From NCBI GenBank assembly GCA_011009095.1, contig VTPC01000802.1, positions 62,001 through 126,000 on the forward strand: a DNA stretch of 64,000 nucleotides, given 5' to 3'. Below are positions 63,531 through 64,000 of the stretch, piece by piece. Source of the DNA: Ignelater luminosus (lineage: Eukaryota > Arthropoda > Insecta > Coleoptera > Elateridae). Below the pieces are notes generated by a model. That model searched no databases, had not been told where the DNA came from, and saw only the letters and a program-made list of their open reading frames with translations. Each line of letters starts with the position of its first letter. Positions within the stretch are counted from its first letter, which is position 1. The position numbers were made by a program, and so were the translations under genes.

Positions 63531-63560
63531 CTCGTCGTTCAGCTTACCCTTCGAGGCCAT
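63531..63560 (-). CDS. Atpalpha: candidate distal first coding exon (MASKGKLNDE)
   Basis: Minus-strand ATG GCC begins a 10-codon open frame, MASKGKLNDE, that runs straight into a consensus donor gtaagtc in phase 0. The start has a near-ideal insect context (AAAATGG). Joined to exon 2154-2234 it reads MASKGKLNDE|FGRSDSYRV, with an acidic residue before the conserved FGR/HGR motif as in flies. A perfect CRE lies 45 bp upstream of the ATG. If correct, the first intron spans 2235-63530, about 61 kb, which makes most of this window intronic. Long, regulation-rich 5' introns and alternative first exons are known for the fly gene. The alternative is the first exon of an unrelated minus-strand gene whose next exon was not recognised. 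Confidence 0.6.
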
Positions 63561-63604
63561 TTTCAACACACTCCGTCATCAAACGAACACACCCGAACAC
63601 CTTA

Positions 63605-63612
63605 TGACGTCA
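63605..63612. promoter_or_regulatory. perfect CRE palindrome upstream of distal first exon
   Basis: TGACGTCA, the full palindromic CREB/ATF site, placed 45 bp upstream of the MASKGKLNDE start codon on the minus strand. Only three perfect copies were seen in the window (9764, 56000 and here), and two of the three adjoin candidate first exons. Confidence 0.5.
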
Positions 63613-64000
63613 TTAAAACGCCACGGAAGTTTGAATTATAAAAATATTGGAGGTAATAAAAATAGGCGAGAATAAAAAGGTATTGCAAAAATGCAAGCGT
63701 TACAAGCTTTTTTTCTTCTTTATATGGCTCAGGTAGACGTTTTAAGGTCCAAACAAACTAGTTTTGAAAAGAATAAATTCGTTTTTTAAGACCGTTTATA
63801 AATAATTTTAATTAATAAACTATTCATAATTACGTAAAACCAATATTTCTACAAAAGAACATCCAGTACTACATAACTTTAAATTTGACTAAATGACAGA
63901 AATTGCATTAAATTCGAAAATTTGAAAGTTGTACTAACGTTGGTAAGACTGAAGATACCATTAGTGCTTTTTCGTCCAACAGATTGGTATCGCAATTAAA
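63613..64000. other. sequence upstream of the distal first exon
   Basis: Probable promoter-proximal and upstream DNA for the MASKGKLNDE exon on the minus strand. Other than the CRE just below it, no initiator or TATA element was recognised, and no gene is visible to the window end. Confidence 0.4.

Overview
This is an AT-rich (roughly two-thirds A+T), intron-dominated piece of an insect nuclear genome. The pointers to an insect are a recognisable arthropod Na+/K+-ATPase alpha subunit, an interstitial TTAGG-type telomeric tract, and DNA-transposon debris of the Harbinger, Tigger/pogo and Tc1 kinds. The insect order cannot be fixed from the sequence alone.

The only gene identified with confidence is on the minus strand. 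Positions 1-247, 326-457 and 2154-2234 are three consecutive internal coding exons of the Na+/K+-ATPase alpha subunit (Atpalpha in flies), covering the cytoplasmic N-terminus through transmembrane helix M1 and into M2. The window ends inside the gene. Exon 2154-2234 opens in phase 0 with no start codon, so its ATG must lie upstream, at higher coordinates. Several short minus-strand exon candidates that end in phase 0 fit that role: MASKGKLNDE (63531-63560), MSDED (45039-45053) and MGE (9608-9616), with a weaker 24-codon one at 51150-51221. If the distal one is right, nearly the whole window is one gene with a first intron of about 61 kb and alternative promoters. Two candidates sit by GC-rich DNA with perfect TGACGTCA (CRE) sites and one by an arthropod-type initiator.

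The long intron is a catalogue of mobile-element remnants: a minisatellite-bearing inverted-repeat element (15785-16247), a dead Tc1-like transposase (19506-20708), a Harbinger element with TTA duplications (21506-22119), a tRNA-like hairpin (29238-29318), a 173-bp inverted-repeat element (34690-34862), a diverged tandem array (about 35230-35820), a fold-back element with tRNA-like arms (46411-46757), a Tigger/pogo-like deletion derivative (46981-47418), a 621-bp element with 9-bp target duplications enclosing telomeric repeats (47651-48271), a small TA-flanked MITE (57234-57362) and a head-to-head array (about 58300-59410). A second dispersed repeat occurs at about 25470-25900 and 49345-49830.

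A few open reading frames inside the intron (29780-30069 plus, 52597-52779 minus, 7020-7313 minus, 21308-21454 plus) have coding-like texture but no recognised family. They could be nested-gene exons or transposon relics. No rRNA gene, CRISPR array or complete nested gene was found.
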